From NCBI GenBank assembly GCA_023131225.1, contig JAGLZW010000019.1, positions 1 through 64,000 of the forward strand: DNA of 64,000 nt, given 5' to 3'. Both the position numbers and the translations under genes were made by a program. Positions 44,178 to 53,999 of this stretch are shown here, in pieces; within the stretch, counting starts at the first letter, position 1, and each line of letters opens with the position of its first letter. Source of the DNA: Candidatus Bathyarchaeota archaeon (GTDB taxonomy: Archaea; Thermoproteota; Bathyarchaeia; Bathyarchaeales; SOJC01). The notes beneath the pieces were generated by a model. The model had not been told where the DNA came from and searched no databases. It saw nothing but the letters and a program-made list of their open reading frames with translations.

Positions 44178-45505
44178 TTTTCTTCTCCTGCAACCACGCT
44201 TAACACGTCTAATTGAAGAGGCGTAGCTTTGATGTCTAAGATGCTTGCAATGCTGGGCTTTGTACGACCCTCATCCCCAGTAACTAATTCTTTTATATAG
44301 AGGCCTCCTTGACAACGGATTTGCATTTCCGCGCGGTTATGTGCCAACCTTTTTACCTTTGCCTTATATATGTACTTTTCCCGTATCAAATCGGCACGGC
44401 GGTGTAAAACGCGTTGAGGCGTCTGCTGGCGAACAGTAACATTAGAAAGCATTCTCTCCACATCTTCCAGCTCATCGCCAGAAACATTACGGCTAAACTT
44501 CATTATCACACAATAAACTTTCTCGGCTGCTTCTGCCTTCTTAACCCGCCTTACCACATCTTTATCAGCAAAACGAAGGTTGTGCACTTCAACTTTTCCT
44601 CTCGCACGCTCGTTTATCGCATGCTCAAGTCTCTGTAAGTCTATAAAGCGTTTCTTGGGTTCCTTAACCTCTAGGACGAAAGGGCGCCCAGAGCCAAGCA
44701 TACGAGCATCGATATCTTCTCTTCCAGCACCGTGAAAAGCAATTTCTTGGCCCTCTGCCAGTTCTAACATTGGAATGCCGATTAACTCTTCAACGGATTC
44801 TTGATATTTTTTGCCGGTCCAGTTGCAACTCTCGCAGCCTCTTCCATTACATTTTCCGCACAGCCACCGCGATTGGGGAATGCCACGGACAAGTTTTTTG
44901 TATCTACCAGCAATAAAAAGAGAATTTATCTGTAGCCTAATACTATTTGTAAAGGGCTTCACAAGCACAACTATGTCAGGTTTTCCATAGTCAACTTCTC
45001 TGTTGGTTATTTCGCAGATTTCTTTTCCGATATCGCGGCTGAATTGGCTTTTCATGCTTTCGCCATGAGTCACGTTGAAGTTGGCTTTAAACTCGTCTTC
45101 TCGCTCCGCCACTTCAAGTGGTAATTCTACACCAATCAAAAAAGTGGCAAACTCATAATTCTCTAATTCATTCACAGCTTTTTTCACTAAGGCAGTGATG
45201 CGTTCGAACCTGCCATCACAGAGGCAACATGTCCTCTTTGCTGGTGCGCGTTTGTTGAAGCGTTTTAAAATGTCACGAGCCATTTCAAAAGAACCATTAG
45301 AGGCAACTGTCTTCAACAGAGCAATACCAGTTTTGCCTTCAGAAAGTGTAAGCTGATGTCCCCTCATAGTAAGTAGCAGCTTAATTGCTTTGCCGCGGTT
45401 CATATTCTCTGCGCCGTATCCAAGGAGGGCAAATTGTCGGCCTAAGCAATGGTTACAAAGAGGATGCTCTGTCAGCATTTGCATGGCTTTTTCCAGGATT
45501 CCCAT
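44174..45505 (-). CDS. pus10: tRNA pseudouridine synthase Pus10
   Basis: 443 aa. The N-terminal THUMP-like/zinc region has CNHCLGRQF and CCLCDGRF, and a second knuckle reads CGKCNGRGCESCNWTG. The catalytic aspartate lies in GREDIDARMLGSGRPFVLEV. The C-terminal INERARGKVEVHNL and CQGGLYIKELVTGDEGRTKPS segments belong to the same fold. Archaeal Pus10 makes pseudouridine 54 and 55 in the tRNA T loop. It is located between SRP54 and L21e. Confidence 0.95.
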   Translation of the reverse strand: MGILEKAMQMLTEHPLCNHCLGRQFALLGYGAENMNRGKAIKLLLTMRGHQLTLSEGKTGIALLKTVASNGSFEMARDILKRFNKRAPAKRTCCLCDGRFERITALVKKAVNELENYEFATFLIGVELPLEVAEREDEFKANFNVTHGESMKSQFSRDIGKEICEITNREVDYGKPDIVVLVKPFTNSIRLQINSLFIAGRYKKLVRGIPQSRWLCGKCNGRGCESCNWTGKKYQESVEELIGIPMLELAEGQEIAFHGAGREDIDARMLGSGRPFVLEVKEPKKRFIDLQRLEHAINERARGKVEVHNLRFADKDVVRRVKKAEAAEKVYCVIMKFSRNVSGDELEDVERMLSNVTVRQQTPQRVLHRRADLIREKYIYKAKVKRLAHNRAEMQIRCQGGLYIKELVTGDEGRTKPSIASILDIKATPLQLDVLSVVAGEEK

Positions 45506-45517
45506 TGGTGTTGCTGC

Positions 45518-46852
45518 CTACCTGAAGCCCTTTGGAAGTTTCTTTCCAGTCAAGAAAGGAAGCTTTTTACGTCGCAATTGTTTCATCATTCGCCGCATCA
45601 TATTGTACTGCTGCAAAAGCTCCTTAACCTCTTTCTCCGAAGTCCCCGACCCTCTCGCGACCCGGCGTATACGAGAAGAAGACAAGATTTTCGGGGTTCC
45701 CCGCTCTTTCGGAGTCATTGACTGAATGATGACACGCCATTTTTCCAGTCGGTCTTGAGCCATGTCAATCATGTCGTCTGGAATGTTATAGGACATGCCA
45801 GGTAACATTTTTAAGAGACGTTTAAAGGTGCCCATTCCTTTCATGGCTTCGAATTGCTGGTACATATCGGTGAGGGAGAATTTGCCGCTGAGTATCTGTT
45901 TAGCTTTTTTCTCTGGAATTTTGATTTCAGCTTCTCGGACTTTTTCTATGAGGCTTTCTAGGTCTCCCATGCCCAAGAGACGCCCAACGAAGCGGGATGG
46001 CACAAAGGCTTCGATATCTTCGATTTTCTCACCGGTGCTGATGAATTTGATTGGAGAACCTATGGTCGCAACTGCCGACAGTGCGCCGCCTCCACGAGCA
46101 GAGCCGTCCAATTTAGATATCAAAATTGAGCCTATTGGAGTGGCTTCGTGGAACGCCTTGGCTTGAATCGCAGCTTGCTGCCCTATAGTGCCATCTATAA
46201 CAAGCATTACCTCGTCTGGCTTAATGGCTTTCTCTAGCTGTTTCATCTCTTCGATAAGGCTTTTCTCTTCTTTGTGGCGTCCTGATGTGTCAATAATAAC
46301 AAAGTCCCGGTTTTGAAATTCTTTCAATCCTTTCCGAGCAATGTTAATTGTGTTTTTTGATTTTGGGTCGCCGTACACAGGAATGTTTATGCGGCTGGCT
46401 AGTTGCTTTAATTGGTCGAAGGCACCAGGTCTGAACGTGTCTACACATACTAAGGCGGGTTTCAAACCTCTTTTTTGCAAATATCGAGCGAGCTTAGCAG
46501 AGGCGGTAGTCTTTCCTGAGCCTTGAATACCGACAAGCATAATAATACGGCGTTTGCCCGGCTCAATCTTTAATGGGACGGGTTTCTCTCCGAGAAAGCG
46601 GGTTATTTCTTCATAAACAACTTTCACTACGTGTTCTTTTCGGGAGATGCCGGGGGGAAGCTCTTCTTTCAAAGCTCTATCTTCAATTCGTTTTGATATG
46701 CTGAGAACTAACTGTACGTTTACATCAGCCTGTAAAAGCGCTCTTTGAATGTCGCGGACAAGTTCCTTCACTGTTGCTTCGTCAACGACAGCGGCTCTAA
46801 AAACCTTTTTTAAAGCGCCATGAATAGATGAGCCAAGACGTTCTAACGCCAT
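45518..46852 (-). CDS. srp54: Signal recognition particle GTPase SRP54 (Ffh)
   Basis: 444 aa from the ATG at 46852 (an in-frame start nine bases upstream exists). The N domain ([23 protein letters not shown] ... [15 protein letters not shown]) is followed by the G domain with P loop [40 protein letters not shown] and [14 protein letters not shown], then the C-terminal M domain ([12 protein letters not shown], a methionine-rich hydrophobic surface). It binds signal peptides at the ribosome and delivers the chain to the membrane with SRP RNA and FtsY. It is upstream of pus10, 12 bases apart. Confidence 0.97.
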   Translation of the reverse strand: MALERLGSSIHGALKKVFRAAVVDEATVKELVRDIQRALLQADVNVQLVLSISKRIEDRALKEELPPGISRKEHVVKVVYEEITRFLGEKPVPLKIEPGKRRIIMLVGIQGSGKTTASAKLARYLQKRGLKPALVCVDTFRPGAFDQLKQLASRINIPVYGDPKSKNTINIARKGLKEFQNRDFVIIDTSGRHKEEKSLIEEMKQLEKAIKPDEVMLVIDGTIGQQAAIQAKAFHEATPIGSILISKLDGSARGGGALSAVATIGSPIKFISTGEKIEDIEAFVPSRFVGRLLGMGDLESLIEKVREAEIKIPEKKAKQILSGKFSLTDMYQQFEAMKGMGTFKRLLKMLPGMSYNIPDDMIDMAQDRLEKWRVIIQSMTPKERGTPKILSSSRIRRVARGSGTSEKEVKELLQQYNMMRRMMKQLRRKKLPFLTGKKLPKGFR

Positions 46853-46986
46853 ACTTCTCACTTTATCTTTAAAACTGGTGCATGCTTAAATAGGGTTTGG
46901 AGCTTTCCAGAAGGCCTTATACACGTCTAATTAGGTCCTCTCCACGTACGCGAGAACAGTTGAATGATTGTGTCCATTTGATGTGG

Positions 46987-48768
46987 CTAGAGTGTTTCTT
47001 CTAGTATACTAATGAATTCTTTAGCTTGCTGCATTCCTTTCTCCCAAAATGTCTCCTTGGTAATGTCAAAGTCTAATTCAACAGCAAGTTCACGAGGAGA
47101 CTTGCTGGAGCCTGCAGCCAAGATCCTCTTTAATTTGGGGACAAAAATTTTTCCTTCTTCTTTGTAGATTCGGTAGAGGGCAAATACGAATAGCTGAGCA
47201 TAGACGTATGGATAGTTGTAGAAGCGATAGTTCGCCATGTAGTAGTGGGGTTTCATCGTCCACTCCCATTTCATCACTTTTAGCCAATCAACTGAGGCCC
47301 CGTAGATTTTGTCTCGTGCCGCCACCCATAACTTGGCTATGGTTTCCCCATCTAGGAACTCACCTCGTTCTATGGCGCCATACATGCTTTGCTCAAAGAA
47401 TAGTCGTCCCGAAACTTGGAAAGCTGCCATGCCAAACTCGTCGAGTATGTGGGCGAGAATCACCTGCTTCTCCTCTTTTGACTTTGCCTTAGAGAGTAAC
47501 CTTTCAGTTAAGAGCAGTTCACCGAATGTGCTTCCAGTTTCCGCAATGCAACTACCTATCTCGTAGTTACTTGGCTTCTGGGCTCTTGAACCGAGATATG
47601 CGTGGATGGCATGACCAAGTTCGTGTGCCAACGTGTAGACCGCGCCCATCTTTCCGTTGAAACTTTGGAGAATGTATGCACTCTTTCCAGCGAGCCAAGA
47701 AGCACAGAAGGCTCCCGATTCTTTGCCTTTCCGTATTTTTCCGTCAATGTGCCTTTTCTGGAACATCTCATCAACCCAAACCCCAATCTCCTCATCAAAC
47801 CCCATATAGGCCTCTACTATTTCCTGTCGGGATTCCTTCCAGCTGTAGTCCGTTTCTAACGCTTTGGATAGAGGAGCAACTAAATCGTAGTTAGCTATCT
47901 TTTCTAGACCCATGAGCCTAGCCTTTAGCCGCAGATATCTTCTGTATAATTCTACGTTCTTTTCAATAGTTCTCATTAAGCTATCAATAGTTTGTTGGTC
48001 AACATCGTTATCAATCAAGCTTCGAGTCATTGGAGTAGGATATTTCCTCAGTTTACACATTTGCATGTGATCTTCACATACCGCGCGGATAGCGCTAGCC
48101 CAAATAATATCATCCTTCCCAAGATTTTCGTAAACTATCTGGTTTGCTCTCTTTCGAAGGCCACGATTCTGACTCTCGTACAAGCCTATAATTTCGCCAT
48201 ATGGAAGTGTCTTCTTCTTCCCTTCGATTTCTATGTCGAAGGTTCTAGTAGAAAGCCAATCAATTTGAAGTCTCTCCCAAGAATTAATCCCGTTCCTGTC
48301 TTTGACAATTATCAAACGCTCCTCAATCTCTGAGAGCAAATGAGGCACCATTCTCAGGATTCTTTCAAGATAATGTTTGTACTCTGCCAGTACCGGGCTC
48401 TCCACTAATGATGTCTTCTTGGCAAGGAGCTTGCCCAACTCAATCTCTATGAACGCCAATGCCTGACCAACTTTCGTGGATGCTTTGAGTACCGCATCGT
48501 TGAGCTGTTTGGCCACGCTGTTAGTGGTGTCGGCGGAATACATTAGACGACAATACCGTGTCACTCCTTCGAATCTCAGAGTATATGCGTCCTTCATCTC
48601 CAAAAATTTCAGGAGCCCTTGTGCATCAAGATTCTCGATTCTACTACGATATTCCTTTCTCATTTTTTCAGCTTCAGCAACCATGGACTCATGTTCTTCT
48701 CGAATTGAAGCTGTGTCTATTTTCTTAACAAGTTGTGAGAGATCCCAGATCATCTCAACTTCAGCCAT
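46987..48768 (-). CDS. Oligoendopeptidase F-like M3 metallopeptidase
   Basis: 593 aa from the ATG at 48768 (a TTG at 48774 is possible). The HELGHAIHAYLG motif (HExxH near residue 384 counted from the TTG) binds zinc. SYFL-type features around it (SNYEIGSCIAETGSTFGELLL) match PepF. The C-terminal MKPHYYMANYRFYNYPYVYAQLF is typical of oligoendopeptidase F. It degrades short peptides in the cytoplasm. The upstream gap to the deoxyhypusine synthase gene holds no clear gene. Confidence 0.92.
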   Translation of the reverse strand: MAEVEMIWDLSQLVKKIDTASIREEHESMVAEAEKMRKEYRSRIENLDAQGLLKFLEMKDAYTLRFEGVTRYCRLMYSADTTNSVAKQLNDAVLKASTKVGQALAFIEIELGKLLAKKTSLVESPVLAEYKHYLERILRMVPHLLSEIEERLIIVKDRNGINSWERLQIDWLSTRTFDIEIEGKKKTLPYGEIIGLYESQNRGLRKRANQIVYENLGKDDIIWASAIRAVCEDHMQMCKLRKYPTPMTRSLIDNDVDQQTIDSLMRTIEKNVELYRRYLRLKARLMGLEKIANYDLVAPLSKALETDYSWKESRQEIVEAYMGFDEEIGVWVDEMFQKRHIDGKIRKGKESGAFCASWLAGKSAYILQSFNGKMGAVYTLAHELGHAIHAYLGSRAQKPSNYEIGSCIAETGSTFGELLLTERLLSKAKSKEEKQVILAHILDEFGMAAFQVSGRLFFEQSMYGAIERGEFLDGETIAKLWVAARDKIYGASVDWLKVMKWEWTMKPHYYMANYRFYNYPYVYAQLFVFALYRIYKEEGKIFVPKLKRILAAGSSKSPRELAVELDFDITKETFWEKGMQQAKEFISILEETL

Positions 48769-48891
48769 TTCCAAGTCACTTCGTTTACTCCCAGTATCTC
48801 TAGTAAGCTTTTAAAGTCTCTGGGATTCGCCACGTTTAGCTTTGAGTCTAAAATGCAAGCCCAGGCACATATGCCTGCATTGGTGGGAAAG

Positions 48892-49824
48892 CTAGAACTC
48901 TTCCAAAGCAGCCGCAACAATAAGCGGAAAAGCGATTGTGGCATCACAGATAACGGTAACGGTGTTCTCTGCGGATTTGACTTTGCTCCAGCTAATGGCC
49001 TCCTCCAAAGATGCACCGCTCAAGCCGCCTGGCTCAGGCCTATCCATAGTAATCTGAACTGCCGCATCTACTCCCTCACGGAAAGTGTTGGCAAATAAGG
49101 CAAAATGCTTTGGTAATCCGCCGCCTAGAATTATGGTGCCTGATTTTTTAGCCTCATAAACCTCATCCACAAGCTTAGACACGTCGCCAAGAGGATCGAG
49201 AACTAGTTTTTTGTCTTGTCCGTAGATCCAAAGTTGGAATCCCACTATCGAATCTGGTAGGCCTGGGCAAATTACTGGCACGTTTTTTCTTGCAGCCGTC
49301 GCTAAAATAGAGTTTTGGTCGGCTATCCGTTTCCCAATTTCGAAAAGCAGGTCGGAAGGAGAAATTCGTAGACGTCTCTGCTCTGGTATTTCTTCAAGAA
49401 GTTGATAAAGCCATTTCTCCAAGTCTTTAAAGGCTCTGTGTTCTATGTAAATGTCGCCTATTCTACCAATATCTTCTCTCTTTAGTTGTTCATCTTCAGC
49501 TCTGAACGTGCCTACCTTGTGCCTGTAGCCTAAAGCTTCAACCATGTCATGAACCATGTTAGCACCAGTGGTCACAACCACGTTTACATGGCCGCTCTCG
49601 ATGAGTTGAGCAATTATGTTTCTCAAGCCGCCAGGAACAAGTGCCCCGGCTAAGGTTAAAAAGACGGTATAGTCTGGGTTCTTGAACATTCCTGTGACAA
49701 GCCTTGCTGCCTTCCCTAGTTTTCCAGCACCTAAAACTCCACAGTTGTCCATTTCTCTGGTCAATTGGGCGACGGTTATTCCACGCTTAAGTCGTATCTG
49801 AGTTACGTTTTTCAACGGTTTCAA
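48892..49824 (-). CDS. dys: Deoxyhypusine synthase
   Basis: 310 aa from a TTG. VFLTLAGALVPGGLRNIIAQLIE, VVTTGANMVHDMVEAL, GDIYIEHRAF and the catalytic-lysine loop GGGLPKHFALFANTF (Lys 239) are the deoxyhypusine synthase signatures. It moves the butylamine group of spermidine onto the lysine of eIF5A. The substrate gene lies just upstream (40-bp gap, same strand), so enzyme and substrate are co-expressed. Confidence 0.95.
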   Translation of the reverse strand: MKPLKNVTQIRLKRGITVAQLTREMDNCGVLGAGKLGKAARLVTGMFKNPDYTVFLTLAGALVPGGLRNIIAQLIESGHVNVVVTTGANMVHDMVEALGYRHKVGTFRAEDEQLKREDIGRIGDIYIEHRAFKDLEKWLYQLLEEIPEQRRLRISPSDLLFEIGKRIADQNSILATAARKNVPVICPGLPDSIVGFQLWIYGQDKKLVLDPLGDVSKLVDEVYEAKKSGTIILGGGLPKHFALFANTFREGVDAAVQITMDRPEPGGLSGASLEEAISWSKVKSAENTVTVICDATIAFPLIVAAALEEF

Positions 49825-49864
49825 CTTCTTTAGAAAAAGCTATTGAAGAAAGTAATAGATGCAG

Positions 49865-50260
49865 TTATCCCTTAGTTCGCATTATTTTGGTTCTTCCTAA
49901 GATGCGCCAGTACTCGACTTCGATGCCAGACACTAACTTCTGTTTTAATTTTTCCTCGTCAGGGTATGTTGCCTCAAAAACTTCGTAGTTTTCCAGGTCC
50001 ATTATCTGAATGGCAGCTGGCAACAGAGCGAGAATTTGGCCACTCCTCTTCTCAATCAAGGGCATCTCCATTTGCGCGCTTATGGGCTTAACGAAAGTTC
50101 TTTTGGTGCCGTCGAAAACTCCTATAGCAACAACTCTCGCCTTAGCAGCGCCGTGCTTGCCAGGTTTGGACTTTGTAAGGCTTACAACACGGCACGGCTC
50201 GTTATCAACAATCACATATCTACCGACGCGAAGAGCCCCAACATCAACAGGTTTGCTCAT
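49865..50260 (-). CDS. Translation factor aIF5A (hypusine-containing)
   Basis: 131 aa. RVGRYVIVDNEPCRVVSLTKSKPGKHGAAKARVVAIGVFDGTKRTF contains the hypusination loop SKPGKHGAAK (modified lysine 35). The C-terminal OB fold (DLENYEVFEATYPDEEKLKQKLVSG) is normal. Modified aIF5A helps peptide-bond formation at difficult sequences and termination. It forms an operon with deoxyhypusine synthase. Confidence 0.96.
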   Translation of the reverse strand: MSKPVDVGALRVGRYVIVDNEPCRVVSLTKSKPGKHGAAKARVVAIGVFDGTKRTFVKPISAQMEMPLIEKRSGQILALLPAAIQIMDLENYEVFEATYPDEEKLKQKLVSGIEVEYWRILGRTKIMRTKG

Positions 50261-50345
50261 CTATATCAGCAACCAATATACAGCAATGTTTAACAACTAA
50301 AATAAATAGGTTAAGGTTACTGCAAAGGCTTTAGATGCGATTGCA

Positions 50346-51194
50346 ATGGTGTTCAAAAGTGTGGGCTTGACGGCCCGAAATGACAAGAAAAAAGCATTAG
50401 ACCTGGCCATAAAACTGCTGAATCATCTAGAAGAGAAAGGGCTAGACATTGTTGTGGATCCTGAAATCGCTGAGCAAATCAATAAAACGGACATAGCTAC
50501 GCCCCTCAAAGAATGGAAACCAGATTTCATCATCACTATAGGCGGCGACGGAACCATACTAAGAACCTGCATTCACATCCCGAAGCCTGAACCTCCAATC
50601 CTCGCCATCAACATGGGTGAGCGAGGCTTCCTGGCTGAAGTATCCCCCGAAGATGCAGTATCCGCAGTGGAAAAGGTCTTTGAAGAAAAGTTTACACTTG
50701 AACGCTGCAAGAAGTTGGCAGCTTCTGTCGAAGGTGAAGTACTGCCAGATGCGCTAAACGAAGTTTTTATTTCTGCAGACGCACCTGTCAAGTTGTTGTA
50801 TGCAAATCTCTGGAAAGACGGCGACCGGATTTTGGATTGTCAAGCAGATGGCATTCTGGTTGCATCACCGACTGGTTCAACAGGCTATTCAATAGCAGCA
50901 GGGGGGCCAGTTTTAGACCCTGAGACCAACGTCTTTGTCCTTACGCCAGTATGTCCATTAGTACCGTTCCCGCCAATCGTTTTCTCCGAAAACAGCACAC
51001 TTACAATAGAAATAGAGAGACCACATGCAGTGTTAGTTGTGGTTGATGGACACTATCGGAAACTCGTTGAGAAACGAAACCCTCATTTAACGATTATGAA
51101 GTCGGATAATGTAACTTCGTTTATTCGCTTCAAAGAGGGATTCTATCGGCGGCTCAAGAGTAGGCTGTTATATCCGAAGGGAGGACGATGCTGA
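50346..51194 (+). CDS. nadK: NAD kinase
   Basis: 282 aa. The ATP-cone GGDGTILR (GGDGT at 66-70), ILAINMGERGFLAEV and DGILVASPTGSTGYSIAAGGPV are the NAD kinase motifs. VVDGHYRKL and a late LTIMKSDNVTSFIRFKEGFYRRLKSRLL complete it. It phosphorylates NAD to NADP. It overlaps the nob1-like gene by seven bases. Cytoplasmic. Confidence 0.95.
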   Translation: MVFKSVGLTARNDKKKALDLAIKLLNHLEEKGLDIVVDPEIAEQINKTDIATPLKEWKPDFIITIGGDGTILRTCIHIPKPEPPILAINMGERGFLAEVSPEDAVSAVEKVFEEKFTLERCKKLAASVEGEVLPDALNEVFISADAPVKLLYANLWKDGDRILDCQADGILVASPTGSTGYSIAAGGPVLDPETNVFVLTPVCPLVPFPPIVFSENSTLTIEIERPHAVLVVVDGHYRKLVEKRNPHLTIMKSDNVTSFIRFKEGFYRRLKSRLLYPKGGRC

Positions 51195-51724
51195 CAAAAA
51201 TTGACAAACAAAAAACAATCGTCTTAGACACTTCGGCCTTCATAGCTGGATTCGAACCCCTCTCAATCCAAGACATTCAATATTCAGTGCCAGAAGTTGA
51301 ACACGAACTTATTACTAACTCGCTACCTTGGACCCGATTTATTGCTGCCCTTGAAAACGGAAAGCTGAAAGTCAAAACACCCCGAGCAGACTATGTTAAA
51401 AGGATTAAGGCGTCATCAAAAGCCGTTGGCGACCTGCTCTTCCTCTCAGACGCAGATCAACAAGTCTTAGCATTGGCATTAGAACTGAAAGACATGGGCT
51501 ACAACCCTCAAATCGTCACAGACGACTACTCCATACAAAACGTGGCCAACCAAGTAGGCATAAAATTTGCGCCGTTAATGACCTTTGGAATACGCTATCG
51601 CTTCCACTGGATGCTTTACTGCCCCGCATGCCACCACAAATACCCAGCAGATTATCAGCATAAACGTTGCGAAATTTGCGGAACTGAGTTGAAACGGAAA
51701 CCTGTCGGAAAAACGCCGCTATGA
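51188..51724 (+). CDS. nob1: Endoribonuclease Nob1-like (PIN plus zinc ribbon)
   Basis: 178 aa. The PIN domain has VLDTSAFIAGFEP at the start, then VEHEL, LSDADQQVLALALEL and IVTDDYSIQNVA, giving the acidic residues that bind metal. The C-terminal zinc ribbon is CPACHHKYPADYQHKRCEICG. Nob1 cleaves the 3' end of 16S rRNA precursors in the late small subunit. It starts seven bases inside the NAD kinase gene, a compact operon. Confidence 0.9.
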   Translation: MLTKIDKQKTIVLDTSAFIAGFEPLSIQDIQYSVPEVEHELITNSLPWTRFIAALENGKLKVKTPRADYVKRIKASSKAVGDLLFLSDADQQVLALALELKDMGYNPQIVTDDYSIQNVANQVGIKFAPLMTFGIRYRFHWMLYCPACHHKYPADYQHKRCEICGTELKRKPVGKTPL

Positions 51725-51771
51725 AGCGGCACTAAACGTTGAACTTAGAAGATTTATTGTCATCTCTTTTT

Positions 51772-52923
51772 TCAGCTTGGTGGTGGGCGAGTCCCAAGCA
51801 CAAGAGGAATAATCATTTCAGAACCGACTCTTTCCACCGTTATGTTGGTCGTTTGGCCTGGCGATGTATATTCTTCAAGGTAGCTGGAAATTTCGTCGCC
51901 GTTTATTATTTGTGTGTCGTTCATGATGAGGATTATGTCATCAGCTTTTAACCCATATTTTGCGGCGGGACTGAGAGAAGTCACATCCAGTATTAACCAT
52001 CCATAAGTGGTTGAGGTGCCCATCTCCTGAGCAAACTCATAGGTCATATCCATTCCCATCACTCCGATCCAAGAATGTGGATAACTGTCACCATTCACAA
52101 GCCAAGCAATCTCGCGGAGGATTGCATCGGAGGGTATGGCAAAGCCTACTCCTGTCGAGTTTTCGATTATGGCAAATGTAACGCCCACCACTTGACCCTT
52201 AGAGTTCAACAGTGGACCGCCGGAGTTACCCGGATTGATAGGAGCACTAATTTGTATGACATTGGCAATAGAATATCCGCCTGCAAGCTCTTCAGGAATT
52301 GCTCTTCCAAGCTGGCTAACGATGCCCGTTGTCATGGAGCCGATTAACTCGTAGGGATTACCTATGGCTATTACGAAATCACCCACTCTGACCAGCGAGG
52401 AGCTGACTATAGGAAGAGGTTTGAATTCTTCTGGAGGAGCACCGTCAACGGAGAGAACAGCAAGGTCAACATAAACGTCTGAGCCAAGAACACTGGCAGA
52501 ATATGCATAGCCATTTGTGAAAGTGACGGAACAGCTCGTTGTACCTTGAACCACATGGTAGTTCGTGATCACAATCGGACCTGAAAAGGAATCACTTGAA
52601 TAATTATAGACAAACCCTGAGCCTGCCACCGCCCCGTGAGCTGTTTGCCCACGAATCAAAACTACAGAGTCTTTGATGCCATCGTAGAGCTCGGAAAGCG
52701 ATATATTTCCTACAAGGGTTTGGTTGTAGCTTCCTAGAGCCTCTGTCATGGCGGAGATTTGGGTTTGAAGGGTTGCAACTTTGTTTTCTAGCTCTCTAAT
52801 CCTACTTGAGCATAGTTGATATGTGTAGATACTTCCAACAATACCGGCGACTACTATGAGGGCAATCACTGCCACTGTTATAAGTGAAAGGCGGTTTGAG
52901 CGAGGTTCATATTCGTTGAACAA
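51772..52923 (-). CDS. Membrane-anchored HtrA/DegP-like serine protease with PDZ domain
   Basis: 383 aa. One N-terminal span (SLITVAVIALIVVAGIVGSIYTYQL) and a short coiled stretch lead to a trypsin-like core with His 123 (ITNYHVV), Asp 153 (VYVDLAVLSV) and Ser 234 (PGNSGGPLL). A C-terminal PDZ domain follows (WLILDVTSLSPAAKYGLKADDIILIMNDTQI, ending LVLGTRP). Protein quality control outside the membrane is the likely task. It starts at a TTG. No other stress gene is next to it. Confidence 0.93.
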   Translation of the reverse strand: MFNEYEPRSNRLSLITVAVIALIVVAGIVGSIYTYQLCSSRIRELENKVATLQTQISAMTEALGSYNQTLVGNISLSELYDGIKDSVVLIRGQTAHGAVAGSGFVYNYSSDSFSGPIVITNYHVVQGTTSCSVTFTNGYAYSASVLGSDVYVDLAVLSVDGAPPEEFKPLPIVSSSLVRVGDFVIAIGNPYELIGSMTTGIVSQLGRAIPEELAGGYSIANVIQISAPINPGNSGGPLLNSKGQVVGVTFAIIENSTGVGFAIPSDAILREIAWLVNGDSYPHSWIGVMGMDMTYEFAQEMGTSTTYGWLILDVTSLSPAAKYGLKADDIILIMNDTQIINGDEISSYLEEYTSPGQTTNITVERVGSEMIIPLVLGTRPPPS

Positions 52924-53218
52924 GTTTTGCGGTATCCCAAAATCTTATCATCAGATGCTGGCCTTTGATTCTTATAAGCGTTCCTTAAAGGTAAAGAGTG
53001 TTCTAGACTCTCTTTTAATAACATAGGCAACCGTATTCCAATATGGCACGTATGGAGGAGACAATAGAATTGAAGCAGCATACGAGTTTGCAGCCATTAC
53101 CGTTTTTTAGTCTGTGTCTTATCATCTCCACGTTAAGTTACACTGCACCCCTGCAGCTTGAAATGCTAACATGATGGTTCGCGAATTCCAAAAAAACAGC
53201 GATAAAAAACACTAAATA

Positions 53219-53594
53219 CTACAAGGGCTTTGCGGTTTCAAGCTTATAGAAGGCGAAGAATAGACCGTGCGCAAGGGCGTACCAGAAGGTTTCTGAAAGA
53301 TGAAGAAAGCCAGAAGCGCCCTCATATTTTACAGAAGTGAGAAACACTGTGAGTGTTACCAAGAGATTGTGAAAAGAAAATAGGGACCCCAGAAAAAGTG
53401 CAGTCCATGTTCAAGTTCATCCTTTAAAGGTAAATATGGCCAACCCATCAATAATAGGACATGTATCAGACCATTTGCAACATAGAATATCAATGGCGCT
53501 TTTGATATAACAAGAAAAATAGGCCCAATGCACCTACGATTGCAAATAGAGTCATCAACCATATCGGAACCTTGTGCTGAAGGAAAGAATCCAC
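53219..53594 (-). pseudogene. Small multi-span membrane protein broken by two frameshifts
   Basis: Three frames in turn give one coherent membrane protein of about 125 aa: VDSFLQHKVPIWLMTLFAIVG (and a following span), then KAPLIFYVANGLIHVLLLMG through WPYLPLKDELEHGLHFFWGPYFLFTIS, then LVTLTVFLTSVKYEG and HLSETFWYALAHGLFFAFYKLE to a stop at 53219-53221. Both transitions are -1 shifts, so two single bases would have been lost. The charge pattern (His, Glu in LEHGLHFFWG and SETFWYALAHGLF) hints at a cofactor- or metal-binding integral membrane protein. No family was identified. It may be a decayed gene or an assembly-error product. Confidence 0.5.
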
Positions 53595-53695
53595 GCTCTA
53601 CCACTTAATTTCGCTCGTATCAGCGGCTATCTGTCCCTTATTCCCTTTTGAAAGTTGTAGATATCCAGTCACTAGCACTGGTGTTTGAATTTTGG

Positions 53696-53806
53696 CGCCG
53701 GGGAGAGGATTTGAACCCCTGAGGGTCAAAGACCCACCGGCTGACTAGCCCACTTCTAAACACTATGGATCTCGAGGCCGGCGCATTACCGCTCTGCCAC
53801 CCCGGC
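53696..53806 (-). tRNA. tRNA-Ser (anticodon CGA) with a 28-nt intron
   Basis: The minus strand gives acceptor GCCGGGG/CCCCGGC and discriminator G, typical of tRNA-Ser. The anticodon stem CCGGC/GCCGG encloses CTCGAGA, with CGA as anticodon, plus an intron. A long variable arm (TGGGTC-TTT-GACCC) confirms a type II tRNA. The T arm is AGGGG-TTCAAAT-CCTCT. The intron (53743-53770) sits after position 37, the canonical archaeal site for the bulge-helix-bulge endonuclease. Transcription ends near 53696. Confidence 0.92.
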
Positions 53807-53999
53807 ACCAACAAGGTCAAAAAGACTGCAACATATCTAAAAGCGTTTTGCCTCATGTCTCTACTCATATTTTAAACCTGATGGATGCCTGTCTGGGCCC
53901 AAACAAAATCTATAGAGCTCTGAGAAGCGCATACAAAGTTCTCAATCCTTTAAAGATAAAAGCAACCAATACCAAACAGACAGAAAGGAAACCCGCGTC

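Noticed and set aside
48750-49016. Minus-strand frame between M3 peptidase and deoxyhypusine synthase, with a coding-like end (NVANPRDFKSLLEILG)
   Set aside because: It is mostly antisense-frame noise of the synthase gene; the coding-like end is only about 30 codons, lacks a good start and overlaps the M3 start.
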